From DATIKM01 sp035477595 (GTDB lineage Bacteria > Armatimonadota > Chthonomonadetes > Chthonomonadales > CAJBBX01): 12,068 nt of DNA. Below, one piece after another: positions 4,232 through 12,068 of the stretch (its first letter is position 1; every line of letters begins with the position of its first letter). The notes beneath the pieces are model-generated. The model was not told the DNA's origin and did not search any database. It saw only the letters and a list, made by a program, of their open reading frames with translations. The DNA lies in contig DATIKM010000093.1 of NCBI GenBank assembly GCA_035477595.1, forward strand, positions 1 through 12,068, given 5' to 3'. The position numbers and the translations under genes were made by a program.

Positions 4232-7036
4232 TCATCGCGACCTGCTCCTCGCCGCGTCGCGCACGGGGCGCTCGAGGTAGACCGGCCGCGACGTGAGCGC
4301 GAGGCGGCGGCTGGCGTTCGCCGCCGACAGGGGGACGCCGTAGAGGTCGAAGGCCCGCTCGCCCGGCCTCAGAGCAAGGGCACCCGAGCCGGACCGGCGC
4401 CAGACCACGTGCACCTCGGCGCCAGGCCTCTCGAAGGCGAGCGCGCGCACCCCCGCGCCGCGGTCCGGCGGCGGACCGGGCCGCGCGCGGTGCATTCGCT
4501 CCGATGCGGCCACGAACGCCACGCTCGGCAGCGTCGGCGTACCGTCCGGCGCGAGCAGCGCGAAGGAGCCGTAGTCGCCGCCCCAGAAGGAGAACCAGAG
4601 CACGCGGTCCACCTCACCCGAGGCCAGCGCCTCGGCGCAGATCATCGCGAGCCGCTCGGCGGCGACGGATTCGGGCACGCCCCAGCCCGGCACGATGAAG
4701 TCGTCGCGGTACGGCTGCCCCGCTTCGGTCAGCCAGATCGGCTGCGCGCCACCGTGACGCCGAATGAGGGCGCCCGCCATGCGGAGCCCGTCGCGCAGCG
4801 TGCCGAGGGGCGAGCCGGGGTCCAGGATGTTGATTGGAATGCGGTCGTCCGGCCGGTGCGGGGCCATGTAGGGGTGAACGCCCACCGCGTCGCAGTACCG
4901 GAGCGCTCCTTCCCGGAAGGCGGCCTCCATGAAGCGCAGATCGATGCCGGACACGCTGAGGCCGACGATCCTCGCTCCCGGGTCCGCGGCGCGCGCCGCC
5001 TCCCTCGTCGCCCTGAGCAGCGCGACATATGCCTTCGGATCGGGCGCCGGATGCCAGTACTTCGCCAGGTTGGGCTCGTTGGCGGGGATCCACCAGCGAA
5101 TCGTGCGGCGGTAGCGCGCGACTACCTGGCGGACGAAGACCTTCCAACGCTCGAGGTCCTCAGGCGGATAGCGGTGCTGGTCCATTCCCCGTTGCACCAT
5201 GCCACGCCCGGCCCAGGCCGGCTGCGCCCTCTCCCAGATGAAGGTGGGCACGAGCTCGACGCGCCACCGCTCGGCCGCCGCGACGATGCGGTCGTACTTG
5301 GCCCATACGAACCTGCCACGCTCCGGCTCGATCTCCGCCCACTCGAACGGCAGACGCAGCGTGCGCACGCCGGCCTGCGCCGCGCGCCGGAAGAAGGTCT
5401 CGGGGTCCTCGATCTCCGCGAAGCACATCGAGGCGCCCAGCGCCGGCGCGGCGGGGGGAGCGCCCCCTGCCGGCGTAACGCGCACCCAGCCGCCCCCCGC
5501 GTTGATCGTGGATCCGCCAGAGCGCAGCCGGAGCTCGACGCGATGCAGGCCGGGGACCGTCACGGCCGGCACGACGAAGCGCGCCAGTGCGCCGCCGGAC
5601 GTCGCGCGGACCGGACGCTCCGCCGCAACCAGCGCCGTGCCTCCGGCCGACACCACGCGCACCGCGAGGCGCGCGCCGCCCGGAGGCGCGGACGGCAGTC
5701 GCGCCTCCAGGTCGAACGAACGGCCGGCGGCGACGGAGCGGAGCGTGGCGGGACCTGGCGCGAGGGTGATCGGCGGAGCGGGCGTGCCGTCGAACCGCTC
5801 CAGCGCGAGGGTGTCCACGTCGCGGCGGAGCGGCCCGGTCGCCGAGGCCGACGCGGCCACCTCGGCGTCGGTCCTCTGGCGCCTGGAGATGCGCAGGTCG
5901 TCGATGGCGGTGCGCGACGGTCGGTTCGCCAGGATCGTCCAGGCCTGGTTGCCCACAACCACGTCGCCCGCCACAATCGCCGGTCCGCCGGCAAACGCGC
6001 CCCGTCCGACAGGCTGGCCGTCCAGATAGAGCCGGATGCCGGCCGGCCCCCACGAGAACGCGAGGTGATGCCACGCTCCGGCCTTCCAGGCCAGTGGAGG
6101 CGACGCCGCCATGGCGTCCTCACGGCCGTTCAGCATCGCCACCATCTGGCGCGTACCGGTGTAGAAGAGCGAGATGCCGCCCCGGAAGCCGGTAACGAAA
6201 GGCTCCTCCGCCATGGACAGCAGCGCCGAGAAGTCGCGCACGCGTTCCATGTCGAAGCGCGGCGACACCCACATCTCCACCGTCCCCTGCGGCCAGCGGC
6301 TCCCCGGCGACCGGTGGACAGGCACCGCCACCAGCTCACCCGGGGCGTCCGCGAGCATCGCCCGCCCAAACCGCCCGGGCACATAGGTGACGCCCGCGGT
6401 CGCCCGGGCGCCGGACGGCGACGGCAGGCCCTCCGCCAGAAGGGGCCGGTAGGGGCGGGGCGCCGCCGCGAGGTTGGACGCGATCTCGTAGTCGTCGACC
6501 CAGAACGTCCGCTCCGCGTCGGCGCCGGGCAGCAGCCCCGCCGCGTCGGCGATCACCAGCCTGCCCACCTGATCCGGGTCCAGGCCGCCGTTCTCGTCCC
6601 GCGAGTCGTCGCTCAGCCGGAAGGCGCTGTAGGGCGCTTCGACGCGCTTCCAGGTGAGCGGCAGCAACGGCACGGGCAGCATGTACGCCGAGCCATCGCG
6701 CTCGATGAGCCCCAGCACGAGCGTGGCGGCGTGGCTCGCTCGCAGCCAGGTGCGCACGCCGGCCCCGCCGGCCCCGCCTACGGTGCGCGCCACGCCGTCG
6801 ATGCGGCCGCGCACGGGGCGGAACGTGAAGGCGAGCGACCGACTCCCGGCGCTCCCGGGGCGGGCCGCGCGAGCCACGGAGACCTGCTCCAGCGCGCCCG
6901 TGACAGAGGACCAGCCCTCCGCATCCGTCTCGAACGCGAAGCGGGGCGTCTCCGGACTACGCAGCGCAGGCGTGCCCGAACCCGCGGGCAAAGCCGCCAG
7001 CGCCGCAGCCGCAGCGAGTAGCCTGCCCGGGCGCAT
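4232..7036 (-). CDS. Secreted multidomain clan GH-A glycosidase (GH39-like)
   Basis: A 934-residue exported enzyme. Residues 1-22 are a signal peptide (MRPGRLLAAAAALAALPAGSG). About 30-190 is a beta-sandwich, probably carbohydrate-binding (AFETDAEGWSSV to TFWVDDYEIA). About 215-395 is a LamG/concanavalin-like domain (TVEMWVSPRF, WHHLAFSW, IRLYLDGQPVG, AIDDLRIS). About 430-525 is a further beta domain. About 533-845 is a TIM barrel with PANEP at 651-655, where Glu654 fits the acid/base, and WLTEAG at 768-773, where Glu771 fits the nucleophile; this is the clan GH-A arrangement. The 117-residue spacing and motifs favour GH39, but GH5-like or other GH-A families are possible. A small C-terminal beta domain ends it. 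The ATG lies 5 bp after the GH32 stop, with AGGTGA as ribosome site overlapping that stop; the longer open frame upstream is rejected. Substrate unknown. Confidence 0.82.
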   Translation of the reverse strand: MRPGRLLAAAAALAALPAGSGTPALRSPETPRFAFETDAEGWSSVTGALEQVSVARAARPGSAGSRSLAFTFRPVRGRIDGVARTVGGAGGAGVRTWLRASHAATLVLGLIERDGSAYMLPVPLLPLTWKRVEAPYSAFRLSDDSRDENGGLDPDQVGRLVIADAAGLLPGADAERTFWVDDYEIASNLAAAPRPYRPLLAEGLPSPSGARATAGVTYVPGRFGRAMLADAPGELVAVPVHRSPGSRWPQGTVEMWVSPRFDMERVRDFSALLSMAEEPFVTGFRGGISLFYTGTRQMVAMLNGREDAMAASPPLAWKAGAWHHLAFSWGPAGIRLYLDGQPVGRGAFAGGPAIVAGDVVVGNQAWTILANRPSRTAIDDLRISRRQRTDAEVAASASATGPLRRDVDTLALERFDGTPAPPITLAPGPATLRSVAAGRSFDLEARLPSAPPGGARLAVRVVSAGGTALVAAERPVRATSGGALARFVVPAVTVPGLHRVELRLRSGGSTINAGGGWVRVTPAGGAPPAAPALGASMCFAEIEDPETFFRRAAQAGVRTLRLPFEWAEIEPERGRFVWAKYDRIVAAAERWRVELVPTFIWERAQPAWAGRGMVQRGMDQHRYPPEDLERWKVFVRQVVARYRRTIRWWIPANEPNLAKYWHPAPDPKAYVALLRATREAARAADPGARIVGLSVSGIDLRFMEAAFREGALRYCDAVGVHPYMAPHRPDDRIPINILDPGSPLGTLRDGLRMAGALIRRHGGAQPIWLTEAGQPYRDDFIVPGWGVPESVAAERLAMICAEALASGEVDRVLWFSFWGGDYGSFALLAPDGTPTLPSVAFVAASERMHRARPGPPPDRGAGVRALAFERPGAEVHVVWRRSGSGALALRPGERAFDLYGVPLSAANASRRLALTSRPVYLERPVRDAARSRSR

Positions 7037-7041
7037 GGCGC

Positions 7042-8961
7042 TCACCTGCCCGTGCGGGCTGGCGCCGCGCGCTCCCAGGCCGAGCGGAGCGGCCGCGCGA
7101 CCAGCGACACGAGGCGCGCCTCCCCACCCTTCGCGTAGACGCTGAGACCGCGCTGCTTCTGGCGCGGCAGGAACCACGAGGTCATCGAGAGCTCGCCGCC
7201 GTTGCCGAACACCTCGATCGAGGCGCGGTCGACCAGCGCGCGCAGACGAACGCGGCCGTTCCGGAGCGGCAGCGGGCCCGTGCGGCCCAGGCAGGCGACC
7301 TGAGCCTCGGCAGGTCGGTACCGGATCGCCTCTCCGCGCACGAGTATGCCCACCTCTGTGGCGCCGCGCGGCTCGAACTCCGCCTCCACGTCCCACAGCT
7401 CGCCCTCGCCGATAGCGACGGGCGCTCCCGGCGCGAGCCTGAGCCCCCGCTTGCGGATAGCGGGACCGTAGAGCGTGCGGATCTCGCGCACCGGCCACCG
7501 ACGCAGCCGCAGGCCCTCCGGCGTCCGGTGCAGCGTGAGCTCGCACGGGAAGCTCATCTGCTGGTTGAAGGGCATCCTGGGGTAGGCGCCGCCATTCATC
7601 CACGCGATCTGGATGCGGCGGCCGTCGCGCGGCGGGATATCGCTGAAGGTCTGCACCGCGTAGAAGTTGGCGCCGTAGTCGCCCGCGTGAGGCCCGGTCT
7701 CCGGCTCGAACCTGTGGCCATCGAACCGCCCCACGAAGTAGCGCCCGTTGGCGCCGGTGAAGACCCAGCGCGTCTCGCCGGGCTCGCCCTGAACCGGCAT
7801 CTCGAAGAAGTCCGGGCACTCGGTGGAGCCGGGCATGGTGAGGCGGTGCAGCAGCGTCCACGCCTTCAGGTCCGGCGACGCAAACAGCGCGAACTCCTCG
7901 CCATCAAGGTAGAGGGCCATGATCCAGCGGCGCGTCGGTGCGTGCCACACCACCTTCGGGTCCCGGTTGCCGCCCACGATGTGCCCTAGCACGGGGTTGC
8001 CCGCGTACTTCGTCCACGTGCGCCCCCGGTCCACGCTCCAGGCGATGCACTGGGTGAAGGGGACGCCCTGCGACTCCGGTGAAGTGCCGCCGGCGGCCGT
8101 GTAGATGGCCACGAGGGCCGTCTCTCGTCCCGTCGCGAAGCCCGCCGTGTTGTGGCGGTCGACTACCGCCGATCCGGAGAACATCGTGCCCATCGCGTCG
8201 GGCTCGAGGGCGTTGGGAAGCTGCTCCCAGCGGACCAGGTCGCGGCTGACCGCGTGGCCCCACGTCATGTTGCCCCACTCGTTGCCGAACGGGTTGTGCT
8301 GGAAGAAGAGATGGTACTCGCCCCGGTAGAAGACGAGCCCGACGGGGTCGTTCAGCCAGTTGCGCGCCGCGGTGAAGTGGAACTGGGGCCGGTAGGTTTC
8401 GGCGTAGAGCGGCGCGGCCACGATCTCCTCCATCACTCTCTCGTCGCTCAGCACGATGTGGTCTACGTTGATGTGGCCCCAGCCGCCCGTCGCCTGGTCC
8501 ACGATCTCGATCCGGGCCGTGCGCCCCTGCAGGTCGGCGACGTCCCAGGAGGCCCACTCCAGTCGCTCCGTTCCGCCCGGCCGGTCGTTCGGGCCGGTGG
8601 CGCTGCGCACCGCGCGACCATCGACCAGCAACCGGATGGCGAGGCGCTCCGCATCCATGCCACCTCCGAGGAGGAAGCTGAGGAACCGGCGCTCGATGCG
8701 GAACTCTGGCGATCTGAGCGTTCCGGTCGTGCCGTCGCCGCCGCGGAAGGTGTTCACCAGCCCGAGGCCTAGGAACCCGGTCACCGCCATCTGGTTCGGG
8801 AGCGTGCCCTGGGCGGGGCCCGTCCCGACCGCCTCGCCGGTCGCGGTCCAGCCGCCCCAGTCGTCACCCTCGAAGTCGGCGACGACGATGTCCGGCCTCG
8901 CTGGCAGAGCCGCGGGAGCGAACGCGAGCAGCGTGGCGAGGGTGACGAGGGTGAGAACCAT
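7042..8961 (-). CDS. Secreted GH32 fructan hydrolase (levanase/inulinase/invertase type)
   Basis: A 639-residue enzyme expected to hydrolyse beta-fructosyl bonds in levan, inulin or sucrose outside the cytoplasm. Residues 1-21 are a hydrophobic export signal, with unusually no basic residue before the core. About 25-173 is a beta-sandwich found in front of many environmental GH32 enzymes (VVADFEGDDWGGWTATG to INVDHIVLSDE). The five-bladed catalytic propeller starts at NWLNDPVGLVFYRGEYHLFFQHNP (201-224), with nucleophile Asp205. RDP at 333-335 is the transition-state stabiliser and ECPDFF at 381-386 carries acid/base Glu381. The C-terminal sandwich includes RASIEVFGNGG (579-589). All three catalytic acids are present and length is normal for the family. 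The ATG at 8961 has GGAGG at 8970-8974. It is the first intact gene of the operon. Exact linkage specificity cannot be read from sequence. Confidence 0.93.
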   Translation of the reverse strand: MVLTLVTLATLLAFAPAALPARPDIVVADFEGDDWGGWTATGEAVGTGPAQGTLPNQMAVTGFLGLGLVNTFRGGDGTTGTLRSPEFRIERRFLSFLLGGGMDAERLAIRLLVDGRAVRSATGPNDRPGGTERLEWASWDVADLQGRTARIEIVDQATGGWGHINVDHIVLSDERVMEEIVAAPLYAETYRPQFHFTAARNWLNDPVGLVFYRGEYHLFFQHNPFGNEWGNMTWGHAVSRDLVRWEQLPNALEPDAMGTMFSGSAVVDRHNTAGFATGRETALVAIYTAAGGTSPESQGVPFTQCIAWSVDRGRTWTKYAGNPVLGHIVGGNRDPKVVWHAPTRRWIMALYLDGEEFALFASPDLKAWTLLHRLTMPGSTECPDFFEMPVQGEPGETRWVFTGANGRYFVGRFDGHRFEPETGPHAGDYGANFYAVQTFSDIPPRDGRRIQIAWMNGGAYPRMPFNQQMSFPCELTLHRTPEGLRLRRWPVREIRTLYGPAIRKRGLRLAPGAPVAIGEGELWDVEAEFEPRGATEVGILVRGEAIRYRPAEAQVACLGRTGPLPLRNGRVRLRALVDRASIEVFGNGGELSMTSWFLPRQKQRGLSVYAKGGEARLVSLVARPLRSAWERAAPARTGR

Positions 8962-9034
8962 GGGCGGCGCCTCCAGGGATAGTCTGCTGCTGAGTTCGCG
9001 CCGCAGGCTCGCGTCCCCTGCACGAGCGCCGCTC

Positions 9035-9117
9035 TCAGGCGACCTTCTTCTGGAATCGCGCGACGCTGAGCCCCAGCAGGGCGGCTCCGAGCGCGGTCAG
9101 CGCCAACGCCTGGGGCC
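9035..9117 (-). pseudogene. C-terminal remnant of a PEP-CTERM-like sorted protein
   Basis: On the minus strand a frame ending in TGA at 9037-9035 reads RPQALALTALGAALLGLSVA, then RFQKKVA. A hydrophobic helix followed by a short basic end is the layout of PEP-CTERM sorting tails, which are processed by an exosortase at the cell surface. The expected P-E-P reads P-R-P here, right where the sequence runs into the start-less TetR fragment. Upstream of that the frame is only the antisense of tetR, so the body of the gene is missing. It would have been the gene preceding GH32, with 73 bp between. Only about 27 residues are visible, so the call is tentative. Confidence 0.5.
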
Positions 9118-9669
9118 GCGGCCGCGGAGTTCGGAGAGCGCGGCTATGCCGCCACCACCACGCGGGGCATCGCGCGTCGTGCCGCCCTGGCCGAGGGAAC
9201 GCTCTTCAACTACTACGCCAGCAAGCGCGACCTCTTCGTGGCCAGCGTGGCGCGAATCGTGCTCGATCCCCTGCCCGGGCTGCTGGCCCGACCAGCCGGC
9301 GACCCCGAAGCCGCCCTGCGCCTCCTGGTGGAGGACCGGCTGGCCATCTGGGAGCGCCATGCCCCGTTGATGAAGGCCCTGTTCGCCGAGGCGCTCTTCC
9401 GCCCAGAGCTTGCCGAAGCCGTGCGCCGGCGCGCGTTCGAGCCTGCGCTGGCGGAGCTGACGGCCTTTCTCGAAAGAGGTGTGGCGGAGGGCCGACTGCG
9501 GAGCATGGACCCACGCGCTGCCGCTCTGGCGCTGGTCGCTCTCGTGCTGGGCATCGCCATCCAGCGCGAGGTGGCGCGCATGTCGGGCGGCACGCCCATC
9601 GAGGCGGACCCCGTCGCGCTCGCCGCCCTGATCGTGCACGGGATCGCCGCGCCCCACGAGGCTCGGTGA
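9115..9669 (+). pseudogene. TetR-family transcriptional regulator lacking its N-terminus and start codon
   Basis: From about 9115 a plus-strand frame reads AAAAEFGERGYAATTTRGIA then RRAALAEGTLFNYYASKRDLF, the helix-turn-helix of a TetR-type repressor. A typical ligand-domain follows, ending in TGA at 9667-9669, for about 184 residues. TetR proteins normally have 10-15 residues before this point (Met, basic residues, then ILDAA). Here the frame has no ATG, GTG, TTG or CTG between the stop at 9067-9069 and 9238, and neither other frame supplies the missing residues. The first possible start, GTG 9238, would remove the whole DNA-binding domain. So the gene is truncated at a junction rather than frameshifted. 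As it stands it should not yield a working regulator. An assembly join is as likely as a true deletion. Confidence 0.78.
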
Positions 9670-9855
9670 GGCATCCGTCCGGCGCAGCGCGGCGGGCGAT
9701 TCGACGCGAGGAACCCCACGGGGCATTGAGGCCGGGGCCGCCGTCTGGTAAGCTCGAACCATGCCAGGTGAGCCAGCGAGAGGATGCCGGCTCACGCGCG
9801 CAGCGCTCGGTCGGTGCGCGCGGCCGGGCAGAGAAGCGGAGTTCGGCCACCAACC

Positions 9856-12024
9856 ATGACACCACTTCCTTCCAGGGCTCTCCTGCCCACCCGCCCAGCC
9901 GGCGCCGCCCGGCCCCAACCGTCGCTTCGGCAGGCGTTCTGCGCCTGCTTCATCGTCGCCTTGCTGGCGATGCAGGTGGGCGCCGCGGCCCGCCAGAGCG
10001 ATGGACCGGCGCTGCAGGTCAGCACGCCCCCCGGCCAGCGCATCGGGTTGCGGATCGGCGACCAGTTGCTTCTCGAGTCGCCCCCCGAAGGCCTCTGGTC
10101 GATCGCCACGGAGTGGGCGGACGACTGGCCCGCGAACTGGGTCCATGCCCATCCGACGAGGGTCTGGCAGGAAGGAGGCTGGACGCTGGTCTCCGGCCAT
10201 ATCGAGCTGCCCCAGGGCCGCCTCGAGCTCGCCGACTCCTATAGGGTGGAGGGAGCCGTCATCCGCGGTGTCCGCCGCTTCACCTGGCACGGCCCTGCTC
10301 CCCTGAACCGCGCCACCCTCTCCGTGCGCTGGCTCGCCCCGGGAGCCGCCAACGCCCTGCCGCTCCTGCCAGGCATCCTGTACTACGGCAACCCATCCGG
10401 AGCACGAACCGGCCCGCAAGCTGTGGCCGTCCACATGGGCCGGCCGGGCGACAGCTCACTGTTCGAGGAGCATCGCTTTGCGGCGCCCTTCGCCTGCATC
10501 GAGTGGCGCGCTGGCGAGTCGTTTCGCAGCGCCGCCTTGCACACCATCCCGTCGCCGGTGGCGGGAGGCAACCACGCCGACCAGTGGTGGTCCCTCGGTG
10601 TCATAGCGCATGCGGAGTCCACCGAGCTGACGCTGCTCTCGGGGCCGACCACCGCCAACGGCCAGCGCAGCGTGGTCAAGGCGCTGCAGCAGCGGTTCCT
10701 GCCCTACCCGGACGCCTGGGTGAATCTGCGCCCGGGCGCGGTGATCGAGAAGACGTTCTTCCTGCAGGCCATCCCGCGGGTCGTGCAGGGCTCAGGTTTC
10801 CGGGCGCCATGGCGCACTGCCCTCGAGCTGCATTCGCCCCTCAGCCTCGACGGACTGCCAACCCTCGACCGGATCGTCCGCGATAAGTACCGCTTCGCCC
10901 TGACCCGCTTCCGCGACCGCCCTAACGATCCCGGCTTCGAGAAGTTCCCAGACTTCGTGGAGGGAACGCACTATGTGATGGGTTGGTGCGGGCAGGCCGA
11001 GGCCTTGGGCGGCGCTCTGATCCGCCTCGCCCCCCGTCTCGGAGACCCGGAGGCCGTGAACCGGGCGGTCCGCGCGATGAACCATCTCGCCACCGCACCC
11101 TTCAACGAGCATGGCTTCCTGCTCAGGTACACGGTGGAGACGGGTCAATGGTCCGAGCAGGACCACGTCTCGCAGGGCCAGGCCATGGATGGCTTCGCGC
11201 GGGCCATCGTCGCCGCTCGCGCTCGGGGAGGCATCGACTCCTCCGCCTGGGAGGCGTTCCTGCGCCGGGCCAGCACGCTACATGCCCGCCGCATTCTGCG
11301 CGACGATTGGCGGCCCCTGTCCACCGCCGAAGCCTTCTACATCTCACCCCTCTGCCAGGCCTACCGGCTCTTCGGAGATGCCGACTTCCGGCGCGCCGCC
11401 ATCAAAGCGGCCGAGCACTACGCGCAGCGCCACATTTCCATGGAGGAGCCGTACTGGGGCGGCACGCTCGATGCCCGATGCGAGGACAAGGAAGGCGCCC
11501 TTGCCGCGTTCCAGGCCTTTCTGGCAGTCTACGAACTGGCCCGAGAGCCCCGCTTCCTCGACTGGGCTGCCCACGCGCTCGACGTCGCGCTGACCTACAC
11601 CGTGCTCTGGGACATCGACCTCCCGGCCGGCCGGCTGCGCGATCACGGCCTCAAGACGCGCGGCTGGACCGTGGTCTCCGCCCAGAACCAGCACCTCGAT
11701 GTCTATAGCGTCCTCTTCACCCCGGAGATCTGGCGCATGGGCGACCACCTCGGTCGCCCTGACCTGAAGCGACTGGCGGCACTGATGTTCCGCAGTTGCG
11801 GCCAGCTCATCGATCCCCAGGGCAGCCAGGGCGAGCAGATTCAGCACACCAACTTCGCTCAGTCCGGCGACATGAGCGACGTCTTCCGCCTGCGCGGCGG
11901 CTACAGCGAGGGCTGGACGGTCTTCTGGATCACCACCCACTTCCTCAACGCCGCCGCCCAGTTCGAGGCCATGGGCGTGGACCTGGACCGCGTCGGCGTC
12001 GGTCTGCCCGGCCCGTCGCCTTGA
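9856..12024 (+). CDS. Large secreted protein with predicted alpha-toroid domain, family not recognised
   Basis: A 722-residue protein from ATG 9856 (an in-frame ATG at 9784 would add 24 residues). A basic, Pro-rich start is followed by a hydrophobic export segment, CACFIVALLAMQVGAAA at 29-45. Residues about 50-330 are rich in beta strands (SIATEWADDWPANWV, RFTWHGPAPLNRATLSVRWL, YYGNPSGARTGPQAVAVHMG). Residues about 340-700 look helical with repeated aromatic and acidic loops, as in six-hairpin alpha/alpha toroids of glycosidases and polysaccharide lyases (FVEGTHYVMGWCGQAEALGGAL at 368-389, ETGQWSEQDHVSQGQAMDGFARA at 428-450, GGYSEGWTVFWITTHFLNAA at 681-700). Together these suggest a secreted carbohydrate-active enzyme, but I do not recognise a family and cannot assign catalytic residues. 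A ribosome site is weak; GCGGAG lies about 14 bp upstream. A weak promoter candidate is TTGAGG, 17 bp, TAAGCT at 9726-9754. Confidence 0.62.
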   Translation: MTPLPSRALLPTRPAGAARPQPSLRQAFCACFIVALLAMQVGAAARQSDGPALQVSTPPGQRIGLRIGDQLLLESPPEGLWSIATEWADDWPANWVHAHPTRVWQEGGWTLVSGHIELPQGRLELADSYRVEGAVIRGVRRFTWHGPAPLNRATLSVRWLAPGAANALPLLPGILYYGNPSGARTGPQAVAVHMGRPGDSSLFEEHRFAAPFACIEWRAGESFRSAALHTIPSPVAGGNHADQWWSLGVIAHAESTELTLLSGPTTANGQRSVVKALQQRFLPYPDAWVNLRPGAVIEKTFFLQAIPRVVQGSGFRAPWRTALELHSPLSLDGLPTLDRIVRDKYRFALTRFRDRPNDPGFEKFPDFVEGTHYVMGWCGQAEALGGALIRLAPRLGDPEAVNRAVRAMNHLATAPFNEHGFLLRYTVETGQWSEQDHVSQGQAMDGFARAIVAARARGGIDSSAWEAFLRRASTLHARRILRDDWRPLSTAEAFYISPLCQAYRLFGDADFRRAAIKAAEHYAQRHISMEEPYWGGTLDARCEDKEGALAAFQAFLAVYELAREPRFLDWAAHALDVALTYTVLWDIDLPAGRLRDHGLKTRGWTVVSAQNQHLDVYSVLFTPEIWRMGDHLGRPDLKRLAALMFRSCGQLIDPQGSQGEQIQHTNFAQSGDMSDVFRLRGGYSEGWTVFWITTHFLNAAAQFEAMGVDLDRVGVGLPGPSP

Positions 12025-12068
12025 GGGCGCAGTGGCATATCCAGCGCCGGACCGCGTCGGCGTCGGTC
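11985..12068. repeat. 20-bp direct repeat at the right end of the window
   Basis: The 20-mer GGACCGCGTCGGCGTCGGTC occurs at 11985-12004, inside the last gene's C-terminus, and again at 12049-12068, the last bases of the window. Copy starts are 64 bp apart. It may be a real short duplication or the place where an assembly stopped. Nothing else is seen after the stop at 12024. Confidence 0.8.

Noticed and set aside
4004..7021. A 1005-codon open frame on the plus strand, opposite the GH-A glycosidase and the dehydrogenase start
   Set aside because: It is antisense to two well-supported genes, has an Arg/His/Pro-rich composition with no domain, and is expected by chance at this GC content.
4232..7861. 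A longer version of the GH-A gene starting inside GH32
   Set aside because: The extra part is antisense-type noise in a second frame of GH32. The ATG at 7036 starts a signal peptide and has its own ribosome site.
9097..10434. A 445-codon minus-strand open frame across the TetR fragment and the next gene
   Set aside because: It is the shadow of two recognisable plus-strand frames and shows no domain or ribosome site.

Overview
This is a very GC-rich bacterial window (third codon positions nearly all G or C). Its mix of genes suggests an environmental lineage such as Armatimonadota or a relative: a PII-like c-di-AMP receptor, Ala/Arg-rich secreted proteins, a PEP-CTERM-like tail and large multidomain secreted glycosidases. 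This placement is inference from gene content only; there is no rRNA or marker gene here.

Left end (1-290): the first 79 bases, read on the minus strand, are the start of a cas9 gene. They hold a Shine-Dalgarno site, the ATG and 26 codons with the RuvC-I motif LGLDLGTNSVGWALVE; the rest lies outside the window. Divergent from it, on the plus strand, is a near-consensus promoter (TTGACA, 16 bp, TAGAAT), then about 125 nt of structured non-coding sequence, then a 14-bp perfect GC-rich hairpin followed by TTT. Beside a cas9 start this is best explained as a tracrRNA gene. No CRISPR array, cas1 or cas2 is in the window. The system would be type II, possibly II-C-like.

Middle-left (287-3075): darA/pstA (c-di-AMP receptor, minus strand), then two plus-strand genes for secreted proteins. 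One is FG-GAP/VCBS-like. The other has a VirB10/TrbI-like beta domain, a glycine-zipper stretch and a charged DDERWRD repeat tail. A 14-bp stem at 3044-3075 separates them from the next, convergent operon.

Centre (3175-8961, minus strand): a tight operon for polysaccharide breakdown. In transcription order it encodes a secreted GH32 fructan hydrolase, a secreted GH-A clan (GH39-like) glycosidase with N-terminal carbohydrate-binding/LamG domains, and an MDR-family dehydrogenase lacking the usual zinc ligands. The enzymes plausibly release sugars outside the cell, and the dehydrogenase may act on a product inside.

Right (9035-12068): two gene fragments meet head-to-tail at about 9115, a PEP-CTERM-like C-terminus (minus) and a TetR regulator with no N-terminus or start codon (plus). 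This marks a deletion, rearrangement or assembly join. Beyond it is a large secreted protein of unassigned family with an alpha-toroid-like C-terminal half. The last 20 bases repeat a 20-mer found 64 bases earlier.
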